From the NCBI GenBank assembly GCA_032716605.1, contig CM064509.1, positions 39,962,924 to 40,026,923 on the forward strand: a stretch of DNA of 64,000 bases, read 5' to 3'. The translations under genes and the position numbers were made by a program. The notes beneath the pieces are model-generated. The model saw nothing but the letters and a program-made list of their open reading frames with translations. It made no database searches and had not been told where the DNA came from. The stretch comes from Paralithodes platypus. Taxonomy: Eukaryota > Arthropoda > Malacostraca > Decapoda > Lithodidae. The first letter of the stretch is position 1, and each line of letters opens with the position of its first letter. Of this stretch, positions 44,711 through 57,600 are shown in pieces.

Positions 44711-46725
44711 AGTAGTTCCTAGATTGTCTGGCCGAGCAGTCCTGAGTCTTGTAGACCGAAGCCATCCAGATGCACGGGCCCCCAAAGGGGCCAGGGAGAG
44801 ATGAGAAATGTCTCTGAGAGGGCAGTGGGGAAGGGGATCATCAGCCTATGGGCTTGCACCCCTGAGCCAATGCCCCCACCATCCGCAGCACACCTTGCAG
44901 TGCCACCCAATCGGGCGATCTCGCCAGCACCTAGAAGGAAAAGTGGTACAGGAAAAGAGACAGACAGAAATGACTAAGGTTAGGTTGAGGATGCCAAACC
45001 TCACTGTGGAAAGGACCAGCCCTGACAGAAACAGTTAAGGTTAGGTAGAGGATGCCAAACCTCACTGTGGATGGGATCAGCCCTGACATTACTAAATGTT
45101 ATGTATTAATTTCATAAATTGAGTTTAGGAGTAAAGTTGGTTGGTGGAGAAAACATAATAATTTATATACGGTATATGTATTATAAACTGTATAATTATG
45201 TACTATAGAACAGTTTACTGTTTTCCAGTATTGATGATTGTGCAGAAATGTCCGGCAGTGAGGTAAAGCCTGGTGATACTGGAAAGAGAAAGCCCGGCCC
45301 CCTACAGTGCCGGGTCTGTAGGGTGTTATTCTACAGCAGGTGGGTTCAACAGATTTGTATTACTTGCACTACCATTAAGGGGGGGGTCACCGGCTTTTAT
45401 TTTATCTTTCTCTCCTCTTCTCTCTTTCCCTGGCTTGTATCCATTCAGCCAACTGTTTTAAGACGTAGCGTTGTTTCCACATAGCGATTTTAATAACTTA
45501 ATTTGACTTTATATTGTCTTTGTCCCAGTTTTGGTTTGTTTAGTTTGCAAGTTTTACATTTTAATTTATCCCCATCCAGGCGAGCGATAGCGAGCCAGCA
45601 TTGTATGGAGAAATCCGGCTTCGCCGGAGAATTTTTTATATCGAAAATGTACAAATTTAGCTTGCTGTCAAAACAAAAATATATATATGCTGGCTTTCTA
45701 CCGCTCGCCAGGAAAATATTGACACCTGGATGGGGGTTAACGTCTTAAAACAGTAGGCTGAATGGATACAAGCCAAAGAGAGAGGGAGAGAAAGAGAACA
45801 AAAGTGAGGTGGGCTCCCTTAACACATTAATGGATTTTTCGTTTAGCTAAATGTGTTCCTTTATTTCAAAATTTGATATTATTAAGCATTATTTCCACAT
45901 AGCGATTTTGATTAGTTCCGTCAATGGACATATTGTATTTTGCCTATGAAGTCTGGAAAGTAAATGTGCAAAAAACATTGGTGTCCCGTACTTCCCAAAC
46001 TGACTAATTCCTTGAACATGACGATAGTGCATTGTTATATGTGCGATTAGTTTGCTTGGGAACCAGATTAACTTGTTCATGTAGTGATGTACACCCTATG
46101 TGGTTGATTGTGTTTTTATTTTACATTTGATTTCATAAAGCGTTATTTCCACATAGCGATTTTGATTAGTTCCTTTGCGTTTATCTTGTGTCGTCCCAGT
46201 TTTGGTTTGTTTATTTTGCAAGTTTTACATTATAATTATACTGTAACTATATTGAGTAAATATTTGATGCCCTGTTTAGTTTGTTTATTAAATTTATTAT
46301 ATATTTACTTATTAATTTACGTAAGCGTTGTTTCCACATAGTGATTTTGATTAGTTATTTTGTCTTTTCACTGTGTTCGTATACGTTTTGGTTTGTTTAT
46401 TTTGCAAGTTTTACATTATAATTTGTTTACTTGTGGTCAGACAGGAACTAAAGGAGCACCAAGACTGTGATCACAACCACGGTCGCCCGTACCAGTGCCA
46501 GGAGTGCCATAAATACTTCACCACACAAAACCACCTGGAGGTCCACGTCCGCCACAAACACTCCCTCGGACCAAACCCGCGACAGTGCTCCATCTGCAAC
46601 AAGACCCTCTCATCCAGAACCAACCTCAGGATACATATGAGGATACATAAAGGTACAGTGTATACTAACTCTAACTCTCACACTCACTCTCACTCACTCT
46701 CTCTCACACACACACACTCACACTC

Positions 46726-46788
<63 letters not shown>

Positions 46789-49700
46789 CAGATCATCACT
46801 TGACACCAATTTTATGACTTGGTTTAATTCCGACTGCCTTCAGGTGATATTACAATACATACAGTCAGGTCTTTATATACTGTATGCGCATTTCGTAGAC
46901 ACAGATTCGTTCAGACGCGGTAACCCCCAAAATTTCATGTCTGCTAAGACAGGAAAAATGTGTACATACACGAACATTTGCGGGCGCCGGGGTTCCTGCT
47001 GCAACTCCGGGTCTGTGCTGGACCGTGCGGATCATAACAGACGACACAAATCGGAGTGTGGTTTGTTTACGTTGCAGGATATTGCGTGCCTGAAATGCAA
47101 AGAGGTTAGTAACAAGACAAAACAATTCTTATTGATGCTGTTATTGCCTGCCTGACACGCAACTACGTTTTTGTTGGTAGTATAATGTCGGCTTAAGGTA
47201 TGCTAAAGGTTCAAATAGGTGACTTTAGGAAAGTGGTTGGAACAAATTAAGTTAATTCCCATAAGGCCTGTTAATTCTAATACCCGGATTTGATATATGC
47301 GGTAGGTACAAGGGACGAAATAACCGCGTATATGGAGACCTGACTATGCACAAATTTAATGACCGAGTGCTCCACATGAAGTGGGGTTTCGGTCTCACGT
47401 CCTAATAGCAGTGTTCCAGGCAACCCTGTTAAGAGTTGCCTCACTCGTCAGGTTCTTTGATTTAAGATCAGACCACAAGGTCCGATCCCACGTCTTTCTT
47501 GGCCCGCCCCTTGGAGCAGCTCCCTCCACATTCATGGACTTGCATCTTTTCACCCAGCTTAGTTCATTCATCCTCTCCACCTTTTAAACCATCCAAGCCT
47601 GCTAGTACGCATCTCATCACTGATACTCTTGATACCTAACCTTCTCCTTAGCTCTTCACTTGATATGCTATCTTGCAGTTTGGCCCCACACATCCATCTT
47701 ACCATTCTCGTCTCATTGCGTTCCATTCTGTTAATATCATCCGCTTTGACAGGCCACGTTTTTTAAGCATATGTCATTGTGCTTCTAATGCATCAAGCAT
47801 ACACCTTTCCCTTCAAGGGGAAAGGGTTTCTTCTCATGGTGAATAGATGCAAAAATTCTCTAAACTTTCCCTAGCCACATCTTATTCTGCAATAGTGGCG
47901 GCCTCAGCCCCACCACCGGCAGAGATGGCATCACCTAAGTAGCAAAATTTGTCCACCAGCTCCAGTGCCTCATTGCCAAAGTTAACAATCTCGAGCTGGT
48001 CATTGAACACAAGCTCACCTTTGCATACTATGCATACATATTTCTCAATTTCTGACTTCTTCCTTGTTAAAGGTCTCTTTATTCTAGTGCAGCGCTTCTT
48101 CCTGTGATATTCCCAGCAGCGGCAGACGCTACACTGTATTGAGTTAGCGCCCACCCATTTTCTGCATACTGCACTTTGGTATGTCCCACTGTTTTCTACC
48201 TTTCCTAGCCCTAATCTACTGTGTGAAATCTTGGTTATATTTATATCAACTCTTAACCCTTTACTTGTCATGCCCTCTCTTCATCTTCTGAACTTGGCCT
48301 CGGCATCCCGCGCACTATCCACAATAATTACTAAGTCATCTGCGTATAGCAGTTAACACAGCATTCCCAATAGTTTGCCTATTTTCTTCACATCGATCAC
48401 TATTCATAGCAAAAATTTAATGCTGATCGAGTTGTTTATTTTTTGCCACCAAATTTCTGACGGCTTGCCCTGGCTTGGGAGCATAATTTGCGTGGTTGTA
48501 CACTTTTAAGAAAAACTTCCAAACCATGCGATTCGATGTTCTGCAAGCCAACTTGCCAAGGGGTTAACTGATAAAGGATCGACTTATCCGTCAAGTGAAA
48601 AATATTGTCTATAATTTTGAATATGTCTTGAGGAAACTGGAAAGATATTGTAATTGTGTTTTATTGTATTTCCAGGAGAGCGACCGTTTGAGTGCCAAGT
48701 TTGCCATAAAACCTTCAACCGAAAAGCCAACATGGAGATGCACCTCGTCTACCACACTGGTGAACGACGCTTCACCTGCGAGATTTGTGGACACTCTTTC
48801 TTTGCTATTAATGCACTTAAGAGGCATAATAAACTACACACAGGTAAGGCATCATATGTCATAGTAATACAGTATCTTTGATATTAATGCACTTAACCCC
48901 TTCATTACCGAGCATAACTTTTTCTATTATTTCACAAATATGTAAAGGCTTATTTATAGCTAAGGAAGGATCTGTGGTAGTTAAAAGGGTGACTCGAGAT
49001 ACTTTGAAGCCTTTTAATTGCTTCATGTCCTTCTTAAGCTAAATAAAACCGTCTAATCATAGCCAGAATACAACGGAAAAGACAGCTCGGTAATGAAGGG
49101 GTTAAGAGGCACAATAAACTACATGGGGTATGGGAGCAAGAAGAAGAGAAGTAGTGGAGGAGGAGGTCAGAAGTGTGTGAGGCTTTGAAAAGGGTGAAGA
49201 TGGGTAAAGCATCAGGGATTAATGGAGTGTGTGGGGAAATGCTGAGGTATGGTTGTGAGATAGTGATTGAATGGGTATGGAAAAGTTTACTAGCATGTGA
49301 GAAGGGAAGTGTGCCAGCAAACTGGATATCAGGCATAATAGTCCCCCTGTATTAGGGTAAAGGGGAGAGAGGAGTGTGTGGTAATCACAGGGGGATATGT
49401 TTCTTAACCTCTAAGCTGCGCAGCTATTGTATTTGAAAGTGCCCGCCATGCATTGATTCATTCCTGACTAAAATCGTCAATTTATCATACAGTATATTTA
49501 ATGAATACTTATCCATATGCGCCTATTTTACTTTTGATATGAACATATCAACATGGGAAAGCAATAAAACAAGTGGTAACAGCAATTGGCTGGTGAATAT
49601 CGTATATTTTAGCCCGCGATCGTAATCTGACCTTGAGCGGTAAGAGACAAACACCCTCCCTCTCTCTTGTCTCGGATGGTACTGAGAGACGAGGGGAGCT

Positions 49701-51631
49701 CTCAGACTGGTTTGGAGGGTCGGAGATACATTCCTCCACCACCCCTCTCTCTCCCACCCGTCCTCGCATGAAAATACTCGATAAATATCGGGAATAATAG
49801 AGAACATACCTGATAGTTGAGGAGGGAGGAGTTGGGACACATGTATAGGAGTGGTAGAAAGTAATGGAGGGGAATTATCTCGCCTAAACACAAAAATTGC
49901 TTTGTTTTGAGTGCCACTGGGGTGTTTTAAAAGATTTTTTTTAGGCCTTGGATCTTAAGAGTCTGGCCGCATTCGCCCAGTAGAACCTCTTAAGAGTTTG
50001 GCCGCAGTCCAGAGGTTAAGCATAATAGGGAAGATGTACAGCAGGGTAGAGACCGACAGATTGAGGGAGAGTGAGAACAGGGAAGTGGGTAGGTGAGGAG
50101 CAGGGGGGTTTAGGAAAAGAAGAGGGTGTGTAGACCAGATTATTTCATTGAGATATGTTGTTGAGAAATATCTGGAGAAAGGACAATAGTTGTATACTGT
50201 CTTTATGGACTTGGAGAAAGCCTATGACAGAGTTGTTAGGGAAGGTTTGTGGAGAGTATTAACCTCTCCGCTGTGTACCCCCTATAGTATACAGCCACCC
50301 CTGTGCGGAGGTATTTAGGCCGTTTCCTTCACTCAAATCGTCATCGTACCATAAATATCATTAATACTTACATATGCACCTATTTTACGTTGATTATAAA
50401 GGTATTAACCTGTTACAGCAATAAAACAAGTGGAAACAGCGTTTGGATGGTCAAAATCGGCAAATTAGATTGGAGTTACATAACTGAAGGCTGAGCCAGC
50501 CTGCCAGCCTACCACCTGTCATGACGTCTGGAGAGACACTGTCGTGTAATTGTCTCTCTTTCTCTCTTTCATTCGCTATGTAGCACATACAAGCACACCC
50601 CTCTTATGACTCGCTATTGATAGCACGAAAATATATTGACGAAATAAGGGAATAGCAGGGAGAATAGGTGATAATTGAAGGGGGAGGGGATGTGGAGGAG
50701 TGATATTTGCCATGGCCAAGGGGCAATAAAAAAAAAATAATAAAAAAAACAAAAAAAAAAAACATAGGTACTGGGCTGGATTAAATGTTATTGTTTTTAG
50801 GCCTGGGATTATATAAGGAGTTCCGCAGCACAGCGGTAAAACTCTTATTAGTAGATCTGCACTTGCCGGGTTAAGAATATACAGAGTAGTTGGTAAGTTG
50901 CTGAAAGCGGCGAAGAGCATGTATGAGGGTGCAAGGTAGGCAGTGTATGTGGAAAATGAACAGTGAGTTCTTTGATCTGAATGTTGGGTTAACCCATAGT
51001 ACCCATGAGTACAGTACTGTTAAAAGGCACGGGCGTGAATTAATCCTAAAACCGCACATGAGAAAGTGTTATTGTCATGGTGAGAGGTCCACGAAACACA
51101 CTACGAAACGCACTACCACACACACTACCACACACACACTCAGTCCGTCAGCTGACTTGTGCTTGAGACAGGTCCAAATGTGAAACCTCATATTGGCACT
51201 TTACTATTTTTGCCAACTTTACAATTTCTTTACATCACCATTTACAATTTTATCAACACACTTAAACTTTTGTTTTCGTGTTGTTTTGTTCCTGTTCAGG
51301 CTCTGTCTCGAGTAAGCCACTCCCAGCTTAAAAAACAATAAATAAATATATAAATAAATATAGGGTATGTACCTGAGTATATAGATAGATAGATATAATT
51401 TATGAGGCGAGCTGAACTACAGTATGTGTATAATGTTGTCAGGTGAGCGTGACTATGCTTGTGACATCTGTGGAGCTACGTATGTGACGGGTACTGATCT
51501 ACGTCGTCACCGCCTTAAACACAGCCAAGTGAAGCCCTTCCCATGTCATCTCTGTCAGAAGCAGTTCACACGCTCACACGACCTCAAGGTAATGGCTATG
51601 TATATACTGTTGTTGTTGTTGTTGTTGTTGC

Positions 51632-51665
<34 letters not shown>

Positions 51666-54600
51666 GCTGTTCCCGTTGCTGTTCCCCAGGCTGGCTGGCC
51701 GAACAGCCCCAAGGCCCCAAGCAAGGCCAAGGCCATAACCGAGCGCCCCCACAGATCCCTCCCTGCCTACCACAATAAAGCCTTGGTGACCGAAGCCACT
51801 CCATGGTAAGGAGCTAAGGAGGGCGCGGAAATGCCCGGGAAACCAAAGCCCCACCCAGGGCCCTATTCCCCTCAGCAATTATGAAGAGAAAGTTGAGGGT
51901 CAAAGGAAAAATGTGACGCTTTGGCTTCCAATTTGCCAACCTCTAGGTTGGGAGATTGGGAGGTCAATCCACGGAAGAGACGCCGTCACCTGAGATCTAG
52001 AAAATATATAAGTAAAAGGAACAGTCAGAGTAAGCTTTGGGTATGGCAGAGATCGCTCAGTTCTCACTCTGATAGACCAGCCCATCACCACATGACTAGA
52101 ACCCAATCCTCTCAGCATCAGCTAGGAACGGCCCTAGAAAGCCGCCTTTGGCGGGGGGATAGCTCCCCTATTTCAACCCCTTTCGGGGTTGGGCACCCGC
52201 CCTGTATATACTGTACTGCTTACTTTTGTACTTTTATGTTTTATTTCACTTACTTTTATTTCATAAATTTGATTTTAGTAAGCATTGTTTCCACATAGCA
52301 ATTTTGATTAGTTGTATTGTCTTTGTCCCAGTTTTGGTTTGTTTAGTTTGCAAGTTTTACATTTTCATCAACCAATATGTTTTGCATTGCCAACTTTAAA
52401 CTGTGATGTGTGTGAATTTGTGTTTTGTTTTTGTGTGTGAATTGTTTTCTGTTGTGTTGTGTTGTCCCTGTTTGGGCTCTGTCTCGAGTCGGCCACCCCC
52501 AGAAAAAACCCCCAGAAAAAATGGGGAATAGGCCTGAGTTAATAGATAGATAGCTAGATAGATAGATAGAACTTTAAAATTCCAGTACAAGTTAATTATA
52601 AATTGGAAGTTTATACCTGGAAATCAATAAATGTAATTGAAAGCCTTTTAAAACATACCACAAAAATTAAGAAAATGATGATGTAAAGTTGGCCACACAA
52701 GTCCTGCTCCTCGTCGTGATCTTATGTCCATCCATTTTCCATCCATTCATTTACTGAGGCCCAATCCCCACTTTTCCTTTTTTTTTTTAGCCTACCCTCT
52801 TTTCCGTTTTTTTTTTTTTTTTCTTTGGGGGTGGCCAACTCAAGACAGAGCAAGAACAGGGAAAACACAACACAAAACAACGAACACACGCAGACAAACC
52901 ACAAATTCACACGCATCTAGGTCACCCAGTGTGAATGACTTGCGAGTGTGGTGTCTTTCAATTATCATTTGACTAATCAGATGAGTTAACCAGTGCATAA
53001 GAAACTACACTCGTAATTCAATAATGCGCTTTATATTTTCATGTATAAGATCACGGAGAGGAACAGAAATTACCCGGTATTGTACAAGGTTATAAATAAG
53101 CCAATGAATCCTGTAAGGTAAAATAAACAAGATTATAGGCTACATATAGTATTAACCCCCTCCGACTTTGGTGATGGGCTGGTCTATCAGAGTGAGAACT
53201 GAGCGATCTCTGCCATACCCATAGCTTACTCTGACTGTTCCTTTTACTTGTATATTTTCTAGATCTCAAGTGACGACGTCTCTTGCGTGGATTGACCTCC
53301 TAATCTACCAAGATTGGAAGCCAAAGCGTCACATCTTTCCCTTGCCCCTCAACTTTCTCTTCATAATTGCTGAGGGGCACAGGGCCCTGGGTGGGGCTTT
53401 GGTTTCCCGGGCGTTTCCGCACCCTCCTCAGCTCCCCGCCATGGAGTGGCTTCGGTCACCCAGGCTTTATTGTGGTCGGGGGGGGGGGGGGGGGGGTGTT
53501 CTGTGGGGGCGCTCGGTTATGGCCTTGGCCTTGCTCGGGGCCTTGGGGCTGTTCGGCCAGGCAGCTTGGGGAAAAACAACAACAACAACAACAACAACAA
53601 CCCCCTCCGACTTGGGCGGGTGCCCAACCCCGAAAGGAGTTGAAATAGGGGAGCTATCCCCCCGCCAAAGGCGGCTTTCTAGGGCCTTTCCTAGCTGTTG
53701 CTGAGAGGATTGGGTTCTAGTTATGTGGTGATGGGCTGGTCTATCAGAGTGAGAGTTGAGCGATCTCTGCCATACCCAAAGCTTACTCTGACTGTTCCTT
53801 TTACTTATATATCTTCTAGATCTCAAGTGACGGCGTCTTTTCCGTGGATTGACCTCCCTACTGCCAACCTAGAAGTTGGCAGATTGGGAGCCAAAGCATC
53901 ACATTTTTCCCTTGCCCCCTCAACTTTCCCTTCATAATTGCTGAGGGGCACAGGGCCTTGGGTGGGGCTTTGGTTTCCCGGGCGTTTCCGCACCCTCCTT
54001 AGCTCCCTGCCTTGGAGTGGCTTCGGTCACCCGGGCTTTAGTGGTAAGCAGGGAGGGTTTTGTGGGGGCGCTCGTTTATGGCCTTGGCCTTGCTCGAGAC
54101 CTTGGGGCTGTTCGGCCAGACAGCCTGGGGAACAACAGCAACAACAACAACCCCCTCCGACTCATATGACGCTAGTGGGGGCGCTCTGTGGGGGCATCTG
54201 TGGGGGCGCTCGGTTATGGCCTTGGCCTTGCTCGGGGCCTTGGGGCTGTTCGGCCAGGCAGCTTGGGGAAAAACAACAACAACAACAACAACAACAACCC
54301 CCTCCGACTTGGGCGGGTGCCCAACCCCGAAAGGAGTTGAAATAGGGGAGCTATCCCCCCGCCAAAGGCGGCTTTCTAGGGCCTTTCCTAGCTGTTGCTG
54401 AGAGGATTGGGTTCTAGTTATGTGGTGATGGGCTGGTCTATCAGAGTGAGAGTTGAGCGATCTCTGCCATACCCAAAGCTTACTCTGACTGTTCCTTTTA
54501 CTTATATATCTTCTAGATCTCAAGTGACGGCGTCTTTTCCGTGGATTGACCTCCCTACTGCCAACCTAGAAGTTGGCAGATTGGGAGCCAAAGCATCACA

Positions 54601-57600
54601 TTTTTCCCTTGCCCCCTCAACTTTCCCTTCATAATTGCTGAGGGGCACAGGGCCTTGGGTGGGGCTTTGGTTTCCCGGGCGTTTCCGCACCCTCCTTAGC
54701 TCCCTGCCTTGGAGTGGCTTCGGTCACCCGGGCTTTAGTGGTAAGCAGGGAGGGTTTTGTGGGGGCGCTCGTTTATGGCCTTGGCCTTGCTCGAGACCTT
54801 GGGGCTGTTCGGCCAGACAGCCTGGGGAACAACAGCAACAACAACAACCCCCTCCGACTCATATGACGCTAGTGCGTCATATGGAGGTTTGGCCAAAATA
54901 CTCATATGACGCTAGTGCATCATATGAACTTATCTTAATATCTCTCTAATAAGTTATATGACGCTCTAGCGTCATTTAGGCCTCAGTAAGTTAGGTAAGT
55001 TAGATCAGATTCTGTCGAATGGTGGCAACCCCAAGTTCGTCCGACTTCTAACGGTCCCTCAGTGAGATTTTGACAGTTGTGGGGATAATACCGTGCGGTC
55101 CGCCTCCTCGTCAGTAAGTTAACTATTTCAGTCTGAGGGGGTTAAATCAGGCAAGTTATAATAGATAAGGTTCTAGGCTATCTATTAAGTCAGGCAAGCT
55201 ATGATAGTCAAGGTTCTAGGCTATATTAAGTCAGGCAAGCTATGATAGACAAGGTTCTAGGCTATCTATTAAGTCAGGCAAGATATGATAGACAAGGTTC
55301 TAGGCTATCTATTAAGTCAGGCAAGATATGATAGACAAGGTTCTAGGCTATCTATTAAGTCAGGCAAGATATGATAGACAAGGTTCTAGGCTATCTATTA
55401 AGTCAGGCAAGATATGATAGACAAGGTTCTAGGCTATCTATTAGGTCAGGCAAGATATGATAGACAAGGTTCTAGGCTATCTATTAGGTCAGGCAAGATA
55501 TGATAGACAAGGTTCTAAGCCATCTATTAGGTCAGGCAAGATATGATAGACAAGGTTCTAAGCCATCTATTAGGTCAGGCAAGATATGATAGACAAGGTT
55601 CTAGGCTATCTATTAGGTCAGGCAAGATATGATAGACAAGGTTCTAAGCCATCTATTAGGTCAGGCAAGATATGATAGACAAGGTTCTAAGCCATCTATT
55701 AGGTCAGGCAAGATATGATAGACAAGGTTCTAAGCCATCTATTAGGTCAGGCAAGATATGATAGACAAGGTTCTAGGCTATCTATTAGGTCAGGCAAGAT
55801 ATGATAGACAAGGTTCTAGGCTATCTATTAGGTCAGGCAAGATATGATAGACAAGGTTCTAGGCTATCTATTAAGTCAGGCAAGATATGATAGACAAGGT
55901 TCTAGGCTATCTATTAAGTCAGGCAAGATATGATAGACAAGGTTCTAGGCTGTCTATTAAGTCAGGCAAGATATGATAGACAAGGTTCTAGGCTATCTAT
56001 TAGGTCAGGCAAGATATGATAGACAAGGTTCTAGGCTATCTATTAGGTCAGGCAAGATATGATAGACAAGGTTCTAGGCTATCTATTAGGTCAGGCAAGA
56101 TATGATAGACAAGGGTCTAAGCTATCTATTAGGTCAGGCAAGATATGATAGACAAGGTTCTAGGCATCTATTAGGTCAGGCAAGCTATGATAGTCAAGGT
56201 TCTAAGCCAGCTATTATCATCATTATCTCTGATGCCTTGCTTCCTCCTTGGAAAAATAAAAGAACACAATCCACCCCATAGGGTGTACATTACTACATGA
56301 GCAAGTCAATCTGGTTCCCAAGCAAACTGATCGCAAACATAACTATGCACCATCGTCATGTTCAAGGAATTAGTTAATTTGGGAAGTCCGGGACGTTCTG
56401 GTAAATGTTACTAAACTTTGCATGAATTAAGAAACTACAATTAGTGTCAAAATGTTCTATTCAAATCAAATTTGCAACATGACAAGACATTAACAATTGT
56501 ACAAAATACAAATGGCACTCACTAAGACATGCTTCCTTTGCCCTTTCCACAATGCTTCTTCCATTATGTTCAAAGTTTTTCCCTAATATATTTTTACACT
56601 TTCTTCTCCCATACCATAGGATCAAACCCTACGGTCTGATCTTGAATTGAAGAACCTGACAAGTGAGGCAGCTCTGAACAAGGCTGCCTGGAACGGCGCC
56701 ATTAGGACTCGAGACCGGAACTACACCTTGTGTAGAGCACTCAGTCTTTAAATTTATGTATACTGTATATGTATGTGTACATCACAATCAAGCACCCCCA
56801 AACTGTCCACCTTCACTGATCTTCCATAAACAGTTCTGCTAAGAATATTTATTATGTAACTATTACAATAGACTATAAGTTACCAAATGTGTATTGTATG
56901 TACAGTAACTGTATTTGACAGGTTCACTTGCGATACCACAATAAGGAGCTGCGATATACGTGTGACATCTGCAATAAACAGTTTGTGGAGTCTGGCAACT
57001 ACAAGCGTCACATGAGGCGTCACACTGGGGAGAGACCATACATCTGTAACATCTGCTCTTCTACTTTCTCACAGGTTAGTCCACCCTCACATTCTTGTAC
57101 TTTCTCACAGGTTAGTCCACCGTCACATTCTTACAGTTTCTTACAGTAGATCCTCTGGAAAAAGGCAAACTAGGCCTGTGTATCCAGCTCAGTGCCAGTA
57201 CTTTCTTGCTTCTTATGGTAGTCCATCGTAGTCCGATGATGACGTTCCCTTCCTGCAAAGCAGGAAGAGAAAACCTGCGCATAGAAGAGTTTAGAGTGCC
57301 GAGGGAGGTGCGCAGTTCCAATTTCACTATCGATTCGGAATCGACTACATACTGGGCAGTGCGTTCCACTCATTTACCACTCTATCACAAAATGAGTTCT
57401 TTGCCTTTTCAAGCCTATTTCTTTCTTTTTAAATTTTCTTAGAGTGTCCTCTTGTTCTTGTTCCCTCCCGCATCAAGAAGATACCTTCACACACATCCTC
57501 ATCATACATTCCTGACACTATCTTAAAAGTCTATCATATCCCCTCTCTTTCTCCTATATGCCAGTGTCGGAAGCCCCAGTGTCCTCAACCTCTGCTCATA

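Larger units (their letters stand above)
49115..51400 (+). mobile_element. RTE-type LINE RT fragment, interrupted by two 616-bp MITEs, with (GATA)n tail
   Basis: 49160-49380: [32 protein letters not shown]. After MITE one: [53 protein letters not shown]. After MITE two: [20 protein letters not shown], then decay. The tail GTCTCGAGTAAGCCACTCCC to (GATA)n ends at 51393. Point stops exist (for example in KGQ-stop-LYTVF). Confidence 0.85.
53152..55145. mobile_element. TTAA-flanked MITE interrupted by SINE insertions
   Basis: TTAACCCCCTCCGACT at the left, AGTCTGAGGGGGTTAA at the right. Unique inner sequence (CATATGACGCTAGTGCGTCA repeats) resumes at 54860-55141. The missing middle is SINE DNA carrying CCCCCTCCGACT at each joint. 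Confidence 0.75.

Noticed and set aside
46373..47155. 260-residue single ORF through exon 7
   Set aside because: It runs through the R100 repeat, the exon 7 donor, the (CT)n microsatellite and a Tigger-like element. Only 46441-46652 is exon.
55144..56215. CRISPR-like array
   Set aside because: The 43-bp units are contiguous with no spacers, in a eukaryotic intron. It is a minisatellite.
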